Source of the DNA: JBNKDD01 sp050288085
GTDB taxonomy: Bacteria > Chloroflexota > Anaerolineae > Aggregatilineales > UBA3940
DNA: 25,944 nucleotides
Direction of reading: 5' to 3'
NCBI GenBank assembly: GCA_050288085.1
Contig: JBNKDD010000049.1
Location: forward strand, 1 to 25,944
Part shown: piece by piece, positions 1 to 7,129 of the stretch
Position numbering within the stretch: position 1 is the first letter of the stretch
Layout: every line of letters starts with the position of its first letter
The notes under the pieces: generated by a model
Databases searched by the model: none
What the model saw: the letters and a program-made list of their open reading frames with translations, nothing else
Told to the model about the DNA's origin: nothing
Program-made: the position numbers and the translations under genes

Positions 1-541
1 TGTAATCCATCTTGCCCGCAAACAGGCCAATCGAATCAGGCTGGTGAATTTGTAGCACCGGGTCGATGAAACTCATGACCCGGTCATAGCCTGCTTCGGT
101 GTTGTCTTTTGCCAGCGTCATGCATACGGTGAAGAAGGCGGTCGGAACCCGGCTTAATGCCGCCTGATTGGTTTCAACAAACTGCACCGCTTCCGGCAAC
201 CACTGCGCCACTCGGATGGCACTGCCCACCACCACCATATCATAAGCGCTGACATCTTTCACGTGGTCGATCAGGCTCACATCAACGGCTGTATCATCGA
301 CATTCAATTTAGCGGCAATGGCTTCTGCTACCTCCCCGGTGGAACCACGTTTGCTGGCGTAAGCGACCAATACCTTGTTCGCCATGTTATCCTTCCCTTC
401 TGACTCAAAATAATCAACTTTCGGCGAGATAGAGCCGAGAGTTACACCCCCACCGCAGGCCAGTGCTGACGCCCCGACCGCTATCCCGGCAGTTTTGAGA
501 AACCGTCTCCGGCTGACCGTGACCGGCTGTTGTTCGTTCAC
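1..541 (-). CDS. Flavodoxin-domain protein with Tat/lipoprotein-like leader (partial)
   Basis: This is a predicted FMN-binding flavodoxin-like protein, cut by the left window edge after about 180 codons. The flavodoxin part begins MANKVLVAYASKRGSTGE, with the phosphate-binding loop near residues 62-70. An ATG at 385 would give only that domain. The reading frame stays open upstream to a GTG at 541, which has AAGGAG eight bases before it and an in-frame TAA just upstream. From this GTG the leader contains SRRRFLK (residues 10-16, a perfect SRRxFLK twin-arginine motif), a hydrophobic stretch and ALAC, a lipobox-like site with Cys29. I therefore infer Tat export and possible lipid anchoring outside the membrane. 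The domain resembles HemG-type or menaquinone-linked flavodoxins, but the substrate is unknown. Internal initiation at 385 (AAGG, five-base spacing) could also give a cytosolic form. Confidence 0.8.
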   Translation of the reverse strand, partial: MNEQQPVTVSRRRFLKTAGIAVGASALACGGGVTLGSISPKVDYFESEGKDNMANKVLVAYASKRGSTGEVAEAIAAKLNVDDTAVDVSLIDHVKDVSAYDMVVVGSAIRVAQWLPEAVQFVETNQAALSRVPTAFFTVCMTLAKDNTEAGYDRVMSFIDPVLQIHQPDSIGLFAGKMDY

Positions 542-725
542 CTGATCCGCTCCTTTTTATTGGATAATCTTCATCGCTATCGTAACCACCGGTTGTGAAG
601 AAAATGTGGAGGGGTGATACACATCTAGCGAACACTTTTAGAATACAGCAGCGGACACGGCCTGTCTGGGGACCAAAGTCGTATTTCACAAAAAATGAGG
701 GAGTGTACTTAGGTACACCCGCAGC
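542..725. promoter_or_regulatory. Divergent intergenic region with a GTGTAC palindrome
   Basis: This gap lies between the exported flavodoxin gene (leftward) and the arsR gene (rightward). The clearest structure is GTGTAC-TTAG-GTACAC at 703-718, a perfect inverted repeat with six-base arms, ending seven bases before the -35 box of the rightward promoter. It is well placed to be an operator for a second regulator. I see no convincing promoter for the leftward gene and no small coding region. Confidence 0.4.
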
Positions 726-755
726 TTGACAACCAACAGCAAAGCGTGTTAATAT
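726..755 (+). promoter_or_regulatory. Sigma-70-type promoter of the arsR gene
   Basis: TTGACA at 726-731 and TAATAT at 750-755 are separated by 18 bases, a good match to a housekeeping promoter. The -10 box lies inside the left edge of the palindromic operator at 751-780, so a bound repressor would block RNA polymerase directly. The ATG at 790 is only about 35 bases downstream of the -10 box. Confidence 0.7.
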
Positions 756-780
756 TTCGATAGTTGTCGAAATATCGAAT
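751..780. promoter_or_regulatory. Palindromic operator 1 (ArsR autoregulatory site)
   Basis: The core is TATTTCGA (753-760), six bases, TCGAAATA (767-774), a perfect eight-base inverted repeat, followed by TCGAAT. It overlaps the -10 box of the arsR promoter. The same 30-base block recurs at 1096-1125 with 27 of 30 positions identical by my count. The position and duplication strongly suggest binding of the ArsR protein encoded at 790-1083. Confidence 0.75.
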
Positions 781-789
781 AGAAGGCTG

Positions 790-1083
790 ATGGAAAAGGA
801 AGTCATTAAACAATTAAAAGCCCTGGCTAACGAAAACCGCCTGGCTATCTACGAATACCTGCGCGAAAATGAGCAGGTCAGTGTTGATCCAGAGGAAGAA
901 GGCAGCAACGTTGGGGATATTGCACAGCAATTCGACCTGGCACTGTCTACTGTGTCACACCATCTGCGAATCTTGCACGAATCGGGTTTGATCGTGTGTG
1001 AGCGGCGTGGTCAGCATACCTATTGTGTGATCAATCATCAGGCTGTTGATGGACTGCGAACTTTCTTCTCGTCAGAGGAGTAA
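790..1083 (+). CDS. ArsR-family winged-helix transcriptional regulator
   Basis: This is a 97-aa single-domain DNA-binding repressor, the usual length for ArsR/SmtB proteins. The start LKALANENRLAIYEYL is the typical first helix pair. The recognition helix region is ALSTVSHHLRILHESGL (51-67), and the wing is ERRGQHTYCV (71-80). The classical ELCVCD metal-binding box of ArsR/SmtB is absent. Only Cys70 and Cys79 are present, both around the wing, so the signal may be redox or an unusual ligand rather than arsenic or zinc. The gene has its own promoter (726-755) overlapped by a palindrome. A second copy of that palindrome precedes the next gene, so the protein probably represses itself and the membrane protein at 1145-1522. 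The inducer is unknown. Confidence 0.9.
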   Translation: MEKEVIKQLKALANENRLAIYEYLRENEQVSVDPEEEGSNVGDIAQQFDLALSTVSHHLRILHESGLIVCERRGQHTYCVINHQAVDGLRTFFSSEE

Positions 1084-1095
1084 TTTTTTTGTTTT

Positions 1096-1125
1096 AATAT
1101 TTCGATATTATTCGAAATATCGAAT
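1096..1125. promoter_or_regulatory. Palindromic operator 2 (second ArsR site)
   Basis: This is a near-copy of the 751-780 element, with outer arms TATTTCGA and TCGAAATA identical and changes only in the central spacer. It lies 13 bases after the arsR stop and 19 bases before the ATG at 1145. TAATAT at 1095-1100 could be a -10 box, but I see no good -35 box inside the arsR 3' end. The site may control a weak internal promoter or act on read-through transcription. Confidence 0.7.
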
Positions 1126-1144
1126 TGTGTAAGGAGATAATTAC

Positions 1145-1522
1145 ATGACCGCCGTCGTATTGTTATATGTGGGTTCTGGTATTTTGATTTTATGGGGGAT
1201 CGCCCATCTGATGCCCACCAAAAATGTTGTTGAAGGTTTTGGTGCCATATCCGCCGATAATCGCCAGATCATCCGGATGGAGTGGGTTGGTGGGGCGCTT
1301 TCCCTGTGCTTTATCGGGGTGTTGGTACTGCTGGTTACCGTAATGGGGGGGCCTGCCAACCCGATTTCGCTACTTGTTTACCGGGCTGCCGCCGCGATGC
1401 TGGTGGTGTTGGCCGTTTGGAAAGCGATGAGCGGCGCACGGACAGCCATTGTGCCGATCAAAATATGTGTGGGTTTGCTGCCAACTGTCGCCTTGTTATT
1501 TGTTTTAGGGAGCATCCTCTGA
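1145..1522 (+). CDS. Four-helix membrane protein under ArsR control, function unknown
   Basis: This 125-aa protein has four predicted membrane helices: about residues 4-22, 48-68, 75-95 and 105-124. The first loop, HLMPTKNVVEGFGAISADNRQIIRMEWVGG, is polar and distinctive, and I remember similar loops in unnamed bacterial membrane proteins. The start is firm: AAGGAG at 1131-1136 sits eight bases before the ATG. It has no transporter motif and no obvious metal-ligand cluster. Because its control region duplicates the arsR operator, it is probably the main target of that regulator. A role in export, quinone or redox sensing, or membrane stress is possible, but nothing in the sequence decides between them. 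Confidence 0.75.
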   Translation: MTAVVLLYVGSGILILWGIAHLMPTKNVVEGFGAISADNRQIIRMEWVGGALSLCFIGVLVLLVTVMGGPANPISLLVYRAAAAMLVVLAVWKAMSGARTAIVPIKICVGLLPTVALLFVLGSIL

Positions 1523-1526
1523 TCAA

Positions 1527-1573
1527 AAGAGGGGGCGGTTGCGAACCGAGTGTTCAACTTGCCGCCCCCTCTT
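1527..1573. terminator. Bidirectional terminator hairpin
   Basis: AAGAGGGGGCGG (1527-1538) pairs perfectly with CCGCCCCCTCTT (1562-1573), a 12-bp stem with a 23-base loop. It sits between the stop of the membrane protein gene (1522) and the stop of the convergent CoA-transferase gene (1591). The T-run on either strand is weak (TTATTGTATT to the right), so termination is inferred mainly from stem strength and position. Confidence 0.65.
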
Positions 1574-1590
1574 ATTGTATTCTGGCAGTA

Positions 1591-2787
1591 TCAGACTATC
1601 CCCGCCTCACGCAGTGCTGCGATCTCATCCTTTGATTTGCCGAGCAATTCGTGTAGCACTTCTTCCGTATGCTGTCCGATTGTCGGCGGTGGGCTGAAGG
1701 ATTCCTCGTGCGTATCAGATAGTTTGATGGGATTACCCGGTGCGCGATACGTGCCGCCGTCTGGATGCTCAACATCGATCACCATCTTCCGGTGAGCGAC
1801 CTGCGGATTAGCGAGCGCCTGGGCCACATCGTTGACCGGTGCACAGGGAACCCGCGCCTCGCGCAGCTTATCCAGCCAGTAAGCCTGAGTATTGGTTTGG
1901 AATCGTTCGGTCAATTTACGATTGATCAAGTCATGATTCTGGCTGCGGCCCGGCGCGGTTTCATGTTGTTCGGTATCCAGTTCCGGCAGATCAAGCACCT
2001 TGACCAGCGGTTTCCAGAAGTTGTCAGAGATCACCGCAACGATGATCCAGCCGTCCTGCACCGGGTAGGCATCATAGGGGATATGCTTGATGTGCCCATT
2101 TCCGGTCGCTTCCGGGATGATCCCGGACATCATATACATCGTCACCACGTAGTTCAACATGCTGATCTGTGCATCGAGCATCGAGATATCAACATGCTGG
2201 CCGCGCCCGGTACTTTGACGGGCGACCACCGCCGACAGGATTCCGATCACCGCCATCACGCCCCCGCCGATATCACCGACCGGGATCCCGGCCCGGGTAG
2301 GGGGATTGCCCGGATGCCCGGTGATGCTCATCCCGCCGCCCATACCCTGTGCGACCAGGTCGAAGGCCACCCAATCCCGGTTTGGCCCATCCTCGCCAAA
2401 GCCGGTGATCGTGCAGGTGATGATCCGTGGGTTGATGGCGCTCAGGTGATCGTGGCTGATCTTCAAGCGATCCATCACCCCCGCGCTGAAATTATCCAGC
2501 ACGATATCCGCCTGTTTCACCAGCTCGTAGAAAATCGCCAGCCCTTGTTCAGTTTTCAGATTCAGGGTGATGCTTTTCTTGTTGCGGTTGAGGGTCAGAA
2601 AGTAGGCCCCCATCCCGTGCATGCTGTAATCGGGGTCATTGCGCAGCAGCACACGGGTTCCCTCGCCGCGTCCCGGTGGTTCGACCTTGATGGCTTCCAC
2701 GCCCAGGTCGGCCAGCATCATACCGCCGTATGGCCCGCTTAACATGTGAGTCAGATCAAGCATCCGAAGACCGGACAATGCTTTCAT
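1591..2787 (-). CDS. CaiB/BaiF family (family III) CoA-transferase
   Basis: This is a 398-aa enzyme of the formyl-CoA-transferase type, which moves CoA between carboxylic acids and forms interlocked dimers. Typical family features are LSGLRMLDLTHMLSGPYGGMMLADLGVEAIKVEPPGRGEGTR at the N-terminus, LNRNKKSITLNLKT (66-79), DIVLDNFSAGVMDRL (94-108) and HVDISMLDAQ. Asp205 in SMLDAQ matches the catalytic aspartate that forms an acyl anhydride in oxalate formyl-CoA transferase. The length is close to the family norm. The start ATG has GGAGG a few bases upstream. It appears to be a single-gene unit, with no acyl-CoA dehydrogenase or lyase nearby to indicate the acid. The family identification is secure; the substrate cannot be read from the sequence. 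Confidence 0.92.
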   Translation of the reverse strand: MKALSGLRMLDLTHMLSGPYGGMMLADLGVEAIKVEPPGRGEGTRVLLRNDPDYSMHGMGAYFLTLNRNKKSITLNLKTEQGLAIFYELVKQADIVLDNFSAGVMDRLKISHDHLSAINPRIITCTITGFGEDGPNRDWVAFDLVAQGMGGGMSITGHPGNPPTRAGIPVGDIGGGVMAVIGILSAVVARQSTGRGQHVDISMLDAQISMLNYVVTMYMMSGIIPEATGNGHIKHIPYDAYPVQDGWIIVAVISDNFWKPLVKVLDLPELDTEQHETAPGRSQNHDLINRKLTERFQTNTQAYWLDKLREARVPCAPVNDVAQALANPQVAHRKMVIDVEHPDGGTYRAPGNPIKLSDTHEESFSPPPTIGQHTEEVLHELLGKSKDEIAALREAGIV

Positions 2788-2879
2788 GAAGCCCCTCCGA
2801 TAGAGGTGTGCTGGTTTGTCGGGGTAGGATGGAGGGTATGTTAAGAGAATCCAGCATCCCTTGGTGTAGTTTTATTCTA

Positions 2880-3968
2880 TTAATCCTCACCCGGTAAATT
2901 TTGGCGCGGGCGGCGTACCGTCTTATCGATGTGGCTGGTCTTCCCGCCATCGGGCCGATCCACCGGACGTGTGCCGGAAGCCGCCGCATGATCGGCCTTT
3001 CGCCGCTCACGGAGAGCCTGTAATTCGGCCCGGTCCTTGTTGAGATCGGGATGGTTCAGCCGGTCCTCGATCTCGACCGTGCGGGCTAACAGCTTTTCAG
3101 CCTCGTCGAGGTAGCCCAGCTTTGTGTACAGTTTAGACAGGTTATAGCAGGTGATCGCCTCTCCGGGGATATCGCTGGCCTCGCGGCGCAAACGCAGCGC
3201 CCATTCATAATAGGCAATCGCCCGCTCCTGCTGTCCCATCTCCTCGAAGACCAGTGCCATCGCGTGGCGGCTGCTGGCTTCCCCGGTCTTATCTTTGACA
3301 GCCTGCCGGATCGCGAGGGCCTGTGCATGGGCATCCTGTGCTTCTTTAAGGTTGCCCATCCGGCGCTGTGCCATCCCGATCACGTCCAGGGTGGCGGCTT
3401 CGCCCTGCCGGTCGTTGGCATCCCACAAAATAGCGAGGGCCTGCTCATAAAAGCTGAGCGCCGAGTTTAGATTACCCCGCTTATCGTGCAGCAGGCCGAT
3501 ACAATTCAGGGCGGTGGCTTCGCCGCGGGCATTGCCCAGCAGCCGGTACAGGTTAACGGCCTGTTCGTAGGATTTGATCGCATCGTCAAATTGCTGCTGT
3601 TGTGTCTGAGCCGCGCCCAGGCTCGATAGGGTGGTCGCTTCGCCGGAGGCATCATTGGACGAGCGGAAGCCATCGAGCGCCTGCTTGTAGAAGTTGATCG
3701 CCTCGTCAATCCGTCCCAGCGTGGCATAACTTGCGCCCAGTCGGGCCAGCACATCCGATGGAGTCTGGGCATCATCCACCCGCCTGCCGACCTTCGCAGC
3801 CGGGAGTTGACCGGTTCCCAGGCGACCGGTCTGTTTAAGCTGCGCCAACTGGTGACGCTGGGTATCGGTCAGCTCATCAAGGGCATCCCGACCGGTGATG
3901 GCGTCGGTTGGCCCGGTATCTTCCTTTTTTTTGTCTTTATTGTCGTCCTGCCGGGGTTGTTCATTCAT
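2880..3968 (-). CDS. TPR-repeat protein with exact 40-residue periodicity
   Basis: This 362-aa protein has a charged N-terminus (1-66) and then about six tetratricopeptide repeats with a strict 40-residue period. A Gly-Glu pair recurs at 109-110, 149-150, 189-190, 229-230 and 269-270. Each unit resembles ATxLxxLGxxxxxxGxxxxAxxxYxQALxI, the 40-residue TPR form seen in LGN/kinesin-light-chain-like proteins. A Lys/Arg-rich tail follows residue 315. There is no signal peptide or membrane helix, so it is likely a cytoplasmic scaffold. It starts 17 bases after the stop of the secreted glycosidase-like gene upstream, suggesting co-transcription, but its ribosome binding site is weak (AGAG about nine bases from the ATG). 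The binding partner is unknown. Confidence 0.85.
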   Translation of the reverse strand: MNEQPRQDDNKDKKKEDTGPTDAITGRDALDELTDTQRHQLAQLKQTGRLGTGQLPAAKVGRRVDDAQTPSDVLARLGASYATLGRIDEAINFYKQALDGFRSSNDASGEATTLSSLGAAQTQQQQFDDAIKSYEQAVNLYRLLGNARGEATALNCIGLLHDKRGNLNSALSFYEQALAILWDANDRQGEAATLDVIGMAQRRMGNLKEAQDAHAQALAIRQAVKDKTGEASSRHAMALVFEEMGQQERAIAYYEWALRLRREASDIPGEAITCYNLSKLYTKLGYLDEAEKLLARTVEIEDRLNHPDLNKDRAELQALRERRKADHAAASGTRPVDRPDGGKTSHIDKTVRRPRQNLPGED

Positions 3969-3985
3969 TATATTGCTCTAATCAA

Positions 3986-5395
3986 TCACTGGTTAAAATT
4001 TGCCACGCATTCCGGCGAGGTCGGATAGTGTACGAGCAGCCAGCCCCGGACGACATGGCTGGACATCCGGCTGGTTCCAAATGCTCTCAGGTTGATCGCG
4101 ATCAGGTGCAGGCCAGGATCGATATTGCTGGCATCGACAAACACCTGTACCTCGGTATTGCTTTCCGCTTCGTTCAGATCGGTCCAGACCACCGGACGGC
4201 CTGGCCCGTTCGCTGCTTCGATCTCTACTTCCAGGTGGCCGGGATAGCCAGAGTTTAGCACAGTGAAGTGGCCTAATTCCATTGTTGTGCCGCAGCCTGC
4301 TTCGACTGTGCGGGTCAGACTTTGCACAACCGCCCCAACAGTGGGGCGGTATTCGACCGGCGGGCGTTTGGGCATTGCTTCAATAGCCCTGAAAACGGGC
4401 AGTGGATTGCTGCCGCTGTCCAGGATGCTGTACCAGCGTAGATGGCTGCATACTGGCTCATAGTTACTTGGGTAGGCATTCCAGTTGAGGTTCCATAGGA
4501 ACATCGGCCCTACCCAGGGCCAGTTCGAGTCGGCGAACTTGAAGGCCCGTATCGTGTAATCGGCCTGCACCTGTGCCGGGAATTTCATCCAGTTGAAGTT
4601 GGAGAACATCGGGTCGTTGGCGCAGTCCAGGCCCTCTTCTGCTGGATCGCGCACCCAACCGAACTCCGTGATCCAGATCTGTTTATCCCGGACGCCGTTG
4701 CGCCACAACAGCCGGTACATCCGCTCGGTGCGCCGGAAGGTCAATTCGTTCTTGTTGGGATCGGCTTCGGGCGGCTGGTTGAACCCATAAGGGTGATAGG
4801 CCCAGGCATCGAAGCATCCCTTTACCCCGGCGTTAAACATCTCCTGCGCAAAGTCAAAATCGGTGACGGCGCTTCGATCAGGGGTGGTGATGGTCGGGGC
4901 CAACCCACCCGCTACCACCACGATCTCCGGTGCTTCGGCCTTGAACGCCTTATAGGCACGGCATAAGGTATCGGTGAACTGGCGGGGATTGGGTGTGTTG
5001 CCACCCCATTCCAATTGGAGATTAGGCTCGTTGCCGATCTCCACTGCATCGACTCCGTCGGCCCGGAGTTCGCGGGCCAGGTCGTGCAGGCCGCGTTCCC
5101 AGCCTTCAATATCTTCTGGATAGCCCCGCACATCGACCCGGTATAAGACACGCTGGTTGGGGAAGTCGTGTACCTGCGAGGTATCGTAGATTTTGACCCA
5201 ATCCATCCCTAACTGGTCAAGCAGGTGGGCGCTCGAATCCAGATGCGGCCCTACGCTGATCCCGTAGCCGATGTGTCGTGACTGGGCGACTGGTTCGGCC
5301 TGAACTGCCGGTTGGGGCATCAGAGCCATATTGATCAGCATGAAGGCAAAAACCAGGATGGCAGGTATTAATCGGGTGATGGGTTGGCGATGCAT
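3986..5395 (-). CDS. Secreted clan GH-A glycosidase-like protein
   Basis: This 469-aa protein has a signal peptide (hydrophobic 9-30, likely cut after AVQA at 33). The body is a TIM-barrel glycosidase-like domain. EIGNEPN (Glu123) fits the acid/base Asn-Glu pair of clan GH-A, and WITEFGW (Glu244) fits the strand-7 nucleophile. DAWAYHPYG (196-204), before the nucleophile, is also typical of this clan. The last 110 residues or so (from about 355) look like a beta-sandwich, possibly BACON/Ig-like. I cannot assign a GH family: GH5, GH39 and GH53-like members share these motifs. Both catalytic glutamates are present, so it is probably active on extracellular or wall polysaccharide. It is followed closely by the TPR gene. 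The polar substrate-contact residues are not diagnostic. Confidence 0.8.
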   Translation of the reverse strand: MHRQPITRLIPAILVFAFMLINMALMPQPAVQAEPVAQSRHIGYGISVGPHLDSSAHLLDQLGMDWVKIYDTSQVHDFPNQRVLYRVDVRGYPEDIEGWERGLHDLARELRADGVDAVEIGNEPNLQLEWGGNTPNPRQFTDTLCRAYKAFKAEAPEIVVVAGGLAPTITTPDRSAVTDFDFAQEMFNAGVKGCFDAWAYHPYGFNQPPEADPNKNELTFRRTERMYRLLWRNGVRDKQIWITEFGWVRDPAEEGLDCANDPMFSNFNWMKFPAQVQADYTIRAFKFADSNWPWVGPMFLWNLNWNAYPSNYEPVCSHLRWYSILDSGSNPLPVFRAIEAMPKRPPVEYRPTVGAVVQSLTRTVEAGCGTTMELGHFTVLNSGYPGHLEVEIEAANGPGRPVVWTDLNEAESNTEVQVFVDASNIDPGLHLIAINLRAFGTSRMSSHVVRGWLLVHYPTSPECVANFNQ

Positions 5396-5585
5396 GAGAT
5401 TCTTTTTCTATTTCCTTATGGGGTTATGATACCTTAGAAACGGATGCTATGCATGTGGGGAATCTGTGCGTGTATTTATTTATACGGTAATATTATGCCC
5501 CGATCTGTCATCTACCAGGGTGGTGTGAATTCCCTTTCACCCCCTGCCATTTTATTTGTCGCTATCATAGGGAAAAGCAGCCATT
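5396..5585. other. Divergent intergenic region, nothing firm
   Basis: This 190-base AT-rich gap lies between the glycosidase gene (leftward) and a small gene (rightward). An imperfect inverted repeat is visible around 5518-5548 (GGTGTGAA with TTTCACC). TATCAT near 5562-5567 could be a -10 box for the rightward gene. I see no small gene I would defend. Confidence 0.3.
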
Positions 5586-6008
5586 ATGCCAGTCAATGTG
5601 AAGTGGGGAAATTCAGATCGGACTTTTGTATTACTCACCGCCGAAGATCCCTTTTGCCCTTCGGAACTCTTGCCAGCCATCGATCAGGCTCAGGCGCTTC
5701 TCGACGGTGTTGATCACCCGGTCAGCACCGTCGTTGATTTCACCTTAATTACGACCGCGCCAAAAGGGATGGTATCGATGTTCCCATCGCTTGCAACAAA
5801 GATATACCATCCCGGGGTTACCGGATTTGTGGTGTTTGCCTCGACGCGATTCCACTGGATGGTCGATATTTTCTCCCATTTATTCACGCCGGTGCACCTT
5901 GCTAATACCCTGGAGGAAGCCGAGGCGATGGTATCCGAGTTCCATGCCCGGTTGGATAAGGGTGATCTGGTGTCACCTATGGCTCCACCTGGTACCATCC
6001 TCCATTAG
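5586..6008 (+). CDS. Small SpoIIAA/STAS-like protein, function unknown
   Basis: This 140-aa soluble protein opens with MPVNVKWGNSDRTFVLLTAED, then an amphipathic segment ELLPAIDQAQALLDGVDHPVSTVVDFTLI and a hydrophobic core GVTGFVVFASTRFHWMVDIFSHLF. The strand-helix-strand order and the 'VDHPVSTVVDF' pattern recall the SpoIIAA-like (STAS-related) proteins common in Chloroflexota, as I remember them. No phosphorylatable serine of the true anti-anti-sigma type can be assigned. The ribosome binding site is weak (AGGGAAAA about ten bases before the ATG). The last 32 bases overlap the 3' end of the opposite-strand lipoprotein gene. Expression is plausible because codon use and protein composition look normal. 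Confidence 0.6.
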   Translation: MPVNVKWGNSDRTFVLLTAEDPFCPSELLPAIDQAQALLDGVDHPVSTVVDFTLITTAPKGMVSMFPSLATKIYHPGVTGFVVFASTRFHWMVDIFSHLFTPVHLANTLEEAEAMVSEFHARLDKGDLVSPMAPPGTILH

Positions 6009-6993
6009 GATGGAAGGTGATCACCTTCCCATCCGGGTTAAGCATATGGCAGAGGGCGTGAGTGATCGCTCTACCGCCCGGTATTTTATTGCATTGGTAG
6101 ATCGCCTCATAATATGATTCCGGGCCAAGTGCCCACCCCAACACGTCGCGGAAGTTCTCCTCGAAATACTGAGTATTGCTTACGTCGCCGCGCCAGATCG
6201 ATCCGAATCCGCCCTGCGGTGCGAACAGTCCATCCGGGGGTTGGATTTCGCCGGATGTATCCGCGATCACGTCGAGTGGATCGTGAACGATAAAAAGCTG
6301 CTGTGTACCGTTCTCCCATACCCGGTCGGTCATGATCAGGTATTCTCCCCTGGGTTCGACCCAGATCATGGTGCCGTGCTCAAAAGTTTGGATGGCCGTG
6401 TGGGCGGTGATCGGTTCGACTGGGCAGTAGCTCACTAACTGCTCATCAGAGAAAAACCAGGTGCGGTCACATTTGATCGGGATATCAACCTGGTTAATGT
6501 AAATCTCCGGCGGCGATCCAGCCTCGACGGTCAGCGTGAACCGAATTGTCGGGAAACTGTCCGTTACCTCCGGCGGGATGACGTAATCCAGCGAACCGGA
6601 CAGGGGCACATCCACACAATCCTGTTCGCTGAATACCTCCATAAATGTATTGGTAGTGGGGCAAATCTGCGCCCGTTCGCCGTTCGCCTGCCAGCTTATC
6701 GTCACCGTTTCGCCCGCTTTGATCGCATCCGGCGAGGCTGTAATCGATTGAATCCCCGGACCCTCAACCGGTGTGAGGATAATGGTTTGCGGCGGTGGCG
6801 TGTCTGATGGTTCCGGGGTGGCTGTTGGCGTTGCCTGGCCGGTCAATGTTAATGGATCGGGATCGGTGGTCGGCGGCGGATCGGTGATGGTGGGTGAGAT
6901 GGTTTCAATCGGTGATTGGTGTGATGCTGTTGGTGTGCTGCAAGCGGCCAACAAAGGGATCAATAAGATGGCTGTCAATATCCTGGTATGCAT
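5977..6993 (-). CDS. Secreted lipoprotein with Thr/Pro-rich linker and Ig-like region
   Basis: The start chosen is the ATG at 6993 (MHTRILTAILLIPLLAAC), because GGGAG lies eight bases before it. A TTG or an ATG slightly upstream would add three to five residues. The lipobox LAAC puts the lipidated cysteine at residue 18. A Pro/Thr-rich linker (about 19-75) is followed by an Ig-like domain, GIQSITASPDAIKAGETVTISWQANG (about 81-105), then a C-terminal domain with paired cysteines and tryptophans ending GGWYQVEP. The protein is 338 aa from this start. I do not recognise a catalytic motif; it is probably a membrane-anchored binding or surface protein. Its 3' end overlaps the convergent 140-aa gene by 32 bases. 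Confidence 0.8.
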   Translation of the reverse strand: MHTRILTAILLIPLLAACSTPTASHQSPIETISPTITDPPPTTDPDPLTLTGQATPTATPEPSDTPPPQTIILTPVEGPGIQSITASPDAIKAGETVTISWQANGERAQICPTTNTFMEVFSEQDCVDVPLSGSLDYVIPPEVTDSFPTIRFTLTVEAGSPPEIYINQVDIPIKCDRTWFFSDEQLVSYCPVEPITAHTAIQTFEHGTMIWVEPRGEYLIMTDRVWENGTQQLFIVHDPLDVIADTSGEIQPPDGLFAPQGGFGSIWRGDVSNTQYFEENFRDVLGWALGPESYYEAIYQCNKIPGGRAITHALCHMLNPDGKVITFHPNGGWYQVEP

Positions 6994-7064
6994 AGGCATT
7001 TCTCCCAATGCCTCATTTTCCCACCAACATCATACTCCTGGGCTGGCCGGAGGGCTACTGCCGG

Positions 7065-7092
7065 TTGGATTGTTTGTCGGGTCTGGTATACT
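7065..7092 (+). promoter_or_regulatory. Promoter of the GNAT gene
   Basis: TTGGAT (7065-7070) and TATACT (7087-7092) are 16 bases apart. The -10 box is preceded by TGG, an extended -10 pattern. The GTG start lies 38 bases downstream, which fits a short leader. Confidence 0.55.
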
Positions 7093-7129
7093 TCACCCGA
7101 TTTTGAACCAACACGAAAGGACATCGCCC

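Noticed and set aside
414..806. A 130-codon minus-strand open frame over the arsR promoter and Tat leader
   Set aside because: It crosses both operator and promoter elements and is in a different frame from the flavodoxin leader, which has a real binding site and signal motif.
1765..2742. A 325-codon open frame on the plus strand across the CoA-transferase gene
   Set aside because: It lies wholly antisense to a well-supported CaiB/BaiF gene, and its protein is rich in His, Arg and Asp with no motif; it is a shadow of GC-biased codon use.
6773..7129. An upstream extension of the GNAT gene
   Set aside because: It covers the promoter and is antisense to the lipoprotein signal peptide; its Gly/Val-rich translation is only the reverse of the Pro/Thr linker.
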